Below, piece by piece: positions 23,012-24,939 of a stretch of DNA of 24,939 nucleotides (its first letter is position 1; every line of letters begins with the position of its first letter). Source of the stretch: DATBLQ01 sp036555325 (GTDB lineage Bacteria; Pseudomonadota; Alphaproteobacteria; Rhizobiales; Aestuariivirgaceae); NCBI GenBank assembly GCA_036555325.1, contig DATBLQ010000072.1, forward strand, positions 1 through 24,939, in the 5' to 3' direction. The notes beneath the pieces were generated by a model, which saw only the letters and a program-made list of their open reading frames with translations, made no database searches and was not told the origin of the DNA. A program made the translations under genes and the position numbers.

Positions 23012-23081
23012 GTATATTCAACTATAGATAAACATCCGCCAGCTTCAATTCGCCGCCGATTCCACTGGAAAGGATTACAAG

Positions 23082-23798
23082 ATGAGGTCACTCCTGCTTT
23101 CTGGCGCCTGCGCCGCCACCATGCTGCTCGCACTAACCCCTTCCGCCGAGGCAGCCGACATTGGATATGCGCCGCCCCCGGGCGGGAGCTGGTATGTGAG
23201 CGTCTTCGGCGGCTGGAGCATGGGTGATGAGATAGAGGCCGATTTCCTCGGCAGCCAGAACGTAGGTTGGAATTTGGATGCCGATTTGGATGACGGCTTC
23301 ACCGCTGGCCTGGCTGTTGGCACACAATTTGGCGAGTGGCTTCGTGGCGAAATAGAAGTTTCCGGCAATTGGCACAGCGCCGACGGAACTTTAGCCTCCA
23401 CCGCGTCGACTCCGGAAATCGATGATGTCTCCGGCGATGTGGATGCGCTCTTCCTCCTTGCCAACCTGTGGGTCGAGGTGCCCCTTGGTGCCGGGCCGTT
23501 TCGCCCCTACGCCGGTGGCGGTGTCGGTATTGGGCGGCTCGATGTCGATCTAGATGCGGCAGCGGCTGCGGGCACGGCTAGCGTCGTGAATGACGACGAT
23601 TGGGCCTTCGCCTGGCAACTGGGCGCGGGCGTGGCCTTCGATGTCTCGTCGAATTTGGCCATCGATCTGGGTTACCGATTCAAACGTATTGAAACCGTTG
23701 ACCTCGAGGGTACGTCATTCTTTGGCGCGACGCCTCCCGACATCGAGGTGGACTACACATCCCACAACGTCGTCGTCGGTGCCCGACTTACCTTCTAA
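23082..23798 (+). CDS. Outer-membrane beta-barrel protein, paralog 1
   Basis: A 238-residue exported protein of the small OmpA-like (OMP_b-brl/Opa-type) barrel class. A signal peptide is cleaved after AEA at residue 24 (MRSLLLSGACAATMLLALTP). The mature part alternates hydrophobic and polar residues as beta strands do: SWYVSVFGGWSMGDEIEADF, GFTAGLAVGTQFGEWLRGEI, FRPYAGGGVGIGRLDVDLD, FAWQLGAGVAFDVSSNLAID. It ends VVVGARLTF with the terminal Phe needed by the BAM complex. AAAGGA lies 8 bases before the ATG. A paralog of almost the same length lies 102 bases downstream. Roles of such barrels (adhesion, surface structure) are inferred, and none is specific. Confidence 0.85.
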   Translation: MRSLLLSGACAATMLLALTPSAEAADIGYAPPPGGSWYVSVFGGWSMGDEIEADFLGSQNVGWNLDADLDDGFTAGLAVGTQFGEWLRGEIEVSGNWHSADGTLASTASTPEIDDVSGDVDALFLLANLWVEVPLGAGPFRPYAGGGVGIGRLDVDLDAAAAAGTASVVNDDDWAFAWQLGAGVAFDVSSNLAIDLGYRFKRIETVDLEGTSFFGATPPDIEVDYTSHNVVVGARLTF

Positions 23799-23841
23799 GC
23801 CGATTTTTAATTGCTTCTCGTTAAGCATACGGAACGGACAT

Positions 23842-23852
23842 GGGCGAATCAC
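23842..23852 (+). repeat. GGGCGAATCAC element, copy 1
   Basis: This 11-base element lies 48 bases upstream of the second outer-membrane gene. An identical copy is at 24917-24927, with further upstream similarity (TAAGCAT and ACGG near 23822 and 24898). Its core GAATC is a GANTC site, the target of the CcrM methylase of alphaproteobacteria. A regulatory role is conjecture. Confidence 0.4.
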
Positions 23853-23900
23853 TTGCGAAGCGCCTCTCCGCCACTGTGTTCTTAGGAGAAGGATTTCAAA

Positions 23901-24602
23901 ATGCGGTCTTATCTTCTTTCGGGCGCTTGCGCCGCATCCATGCTGCTAGCGCTGTCACCTGTTGCCGAAGCCGCCGACATAGCTCCCGCACCCGCAGGGT
24001 TCGGTTGGTATCTCAGCGTCTTTGGCGGCTGGAGCATGGCTGACTTGGACATCTCGACGAGCTCGAGTGCAACCATTACTGCTGATGTCGATCTTGATGA
24101 CGGATTCCTGGCTGGACTCGCGGTTGGCGCCCATTTCGGCGACTGGCTGCGCGGCGAAGTCGAACTGTCCGGCCACTGGCATGATGCAGAAGCCCTGTTG
24201 ACCACCGTGACAGGATCTCCACCTGTAACTGCCACGTCAGCCCTGGACGGCGATGCCGACGCCCTCTTCGTCTTGGCCAATCTCTGGTTCGACCTGCCCA
24301 TGAGTGATGTTGTCAGACCCTACGCCGGCGGCGGCGTCGGCATGGGCCGGCTCAGTCTCGACCTCGACACCACTGCGGGAACCTCGTTCATCGATGACTC
24401 CGACTGGGCCTTCGCCTACCAGCTGGGCGCCGGCATAGCCTTCGATCTGTCGGCCAACTTCGCCCTCGACATCGGGTATCGCTACAAGGTCATCAAGGAC
24501 GCCGAGCTCGAAACTGAAACCACAGGCCCCGGAGCCGGTGCGGAACTCGAAGTCGACTACAAATCCCACAATGTCGTCGCCGGAATTCGATTGAGTTTCT
24601 GA
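23901..24602 (+). CDS. Outer-membrane beta-barrel protein, paralog 2
   Basis: A 233-residue exported barrel, clearly a tandem copy of the gene at 23082. The signal peptides match nearly residue for residue (MRSYLLSGACAASMLLALSP, cleaved after A24). Barrel motifs recur in order: WYLSVFGGWSMAD, DDGFLAGLAVGAHFGDWLRG, VRPYAGGGVGMGRLSLDLD, FAYQLGAGIAFDLSANFALD and terminal HNVVAGIRLSF. The extracellular-loop-like stretches between them differ most, as expected if they face selection or exchange. GGAGAAGGA precedes the ATG. The gene is followed by a strong terminator, so this pair is probably one unit or two separate ones ending here. The function is unknown. Confidence 0.85.
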   Translation: MRSYLLSGACAASMLLALSPVAEAADIAPAPAGFGWYLSVFGGWSMADLDISTSSSATITADVDLDDGFLAGLAVGAHFGDWLRGEVELSGHWHDAEALLTTVTGSPPVTATSALDGDADALFVLANLWFDLPMSDVVRPYAGGGVGMGRLSLDLDTTAGTSFIDDSDWAFAYQLGAGIAFDLSANFALDIGYRYKVIKDAELETETTGPGAGAELEVDYKSHNVVAGIRLSF

Positions 24603-24624
24603 GGGTTGTTGCGAGGGGAGTACG

Positions 24625-24653
24625 AACCGGCGGGTCCGTCCCGCCGGTTTTTT
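24625..24653 (+). terminator. Strong intrinsic terminator after the second outer-membrane gene
   Basis: AACCGGCGGG (24625-24634) pairs perfectly with CCCGCCGGTT (24640-24649) around a TCCGT loop, and six T residues follow (24648-24653). This GC-rich stem plus T-run is the classic form. It lies 22 bases after the stop codon. Confidence 0.9.
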
Positions 24654-24698
24654 GAAGCAAGGCGAATATTTTGACCGGATTTTTCTTGGCGGCGATCC

Positions 24699-24730
24699 AG
24701 CCTGTGCAAAGTGATTCGCACCCACAGGCT
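24699..24730. repeat. Inverted repeat, 8-bp perfect arms
   Basis: AGCCTGTG (24699-24706) and CACAGGCT (24723-24730) pair around 16 bases. The loop holds GTGATTCGC, the reverse complement of the GCGAATCAC core found at 23844-23852 and 24919-24927. No T-run follows, so it is unlikely to be a terminator. It could be an operator or a hairpin in an RNA. Confidence 0.4.
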
Positions 24731-24916
24731 CTCTCAGAAAATTTACCGTGCAACATCAACGAGTTGGTTGAGAGCGCCAAAATCAAGCCGCGCCTCCGCC
24801 TGAACGATTTCGCAGCCGACTGTTGTAATTTTCCAACGATGGTTGCGCGTTGTCGCGCTCAGGCTGCCTCTTAGCTGGCGAAGCAGCACGTTTTCAATAA
24901 GCATGTGAATACGGTA

Positions 24917-24927
24917 GGGCGAATCAC
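24917..24927 (+). repeat. GGGCGAATCAC element, copy 2
   Basis: Identical in all 11 bases to the copy at 23842-23852 that precedes the second outer-membrane gene, and preceded at 24898 by TAAGCAT and at 24911 by ACGG, as that one is at 23822 and 23829. The sequence ends 12 bases later. Confidence 0.4.
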
Positions 24928-24939
24928 ACGAGGCGCCAC

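Larger units (their letters stand above)
24654..24939. other. Intergenic stretch after the terminator
   Basis: No convincing gene. A 67-codon plus-strand frame (24671-24874) starts with TTG, lacks a ribosome binding site and resembles no family. The region contains a 32-base inverted repeat (24699-24730) and the second GGGCGAATCAC copy (24917-24927). It may be the upstream region of a further outer-membrane gene beyond the window. Confidence 0.5.

Noticed and set aside
23807..23826. Two TTAA boxes resembling a CtrA site upstream of the second barrel gene
   Set aside because: The spacing is 10 bases and not the 7 of the CtrA consensus.
24671..24874. A 67-codon plus-strand frame after the terminator
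   Set aside because: TTG start without a binding site, no motif, and an internal inverted repeat: probably non-coding.

Overview
The window is about 25 kb of GC-rich, densely packed bacterial chromosome, almost all housekeeping genes. Protein families and gene neighbourhoods point to an alphaproteobacterium, probably Hyphomicrobiales (Rhizobiales) or a close relative. Pointers are an L25/Ctc protein with an Ala/Pro/Lys-rich tail, an ilvE / MarR / OmpR-type regulator / kinase block like petP-petR, a ubiK-lgt-midA-pgeF run, an alpha-type ParE and small OmpA-like beta-barrel proteins. I see no tRNA, rRNA, CRISPR array, insertion sequence or prophage. The genus cannot be fixed by eye.

Layout. 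Bases 1-481 hold an uncertain minus-strand reading frame running off the left edge, an AT-rich stretch with nested dyads, and the promoter and leader of rplY. Then rplY-pth-ychF (482-2988, +) form a translation cluster. A metallo-beta-lactamase-fold hydrolase of the persulfide dioxygenase type is on the minus strand (3013-3933). folB, uvrC, pgsA and moaD follow on the plus strand (4162-7402), the last three overlapping. ilvE (minus) meets moaD tail to tail and is divergent from petP-like marR, petR-like regulator and a histidine kinase (8401-10997). A perfect 9+3+9 palindrome sits on the marR start codon. A minus-strand run ybjN-proC-TetR/COQ9-like-csaA has two 4-base start/stop overlaps. ubiK (minus) is divergent from lgt-midA-pgeF-M24-lipoprotein-prs-apt-hypothetical (plus, 13916-20310). 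parE (minus) follows. The right end carries a small exported protein and two tandem paralogous outer-membrane beta-barrel genes, the second ended by a strong intrinsic terminator.

How the genes fit together. Several bear on respiration and quinones: UbiK (ubiquinone biosynthesis), MidA (complex I assembly), a possible COQ9-like protein, and PetP/PetR-like regulators (named for a cytochrome bc1-linked locus in Rhodobacter). Others serve the envelope: PgsA (phosphatidylglycerol), Lgt (uses phosphatidylglycerol to lipidate lipoproteins), PgeF (peptidoglycan fidelity), a lipoprotein and the porin-like barrels. Prs makes PRPP and Apt, directly downstream, consumes it.

The best candidates for a second look are the petP/ilvE operator that overlaps a start codon, the tandem outer-membrane genes with a repeated upstream motif that reappears at the window edge (hinting at a third copy), the M24 protein lacking its metal ligands, and moaD without an adjacent moaE. 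I did not find a clearly new multi-gene system.
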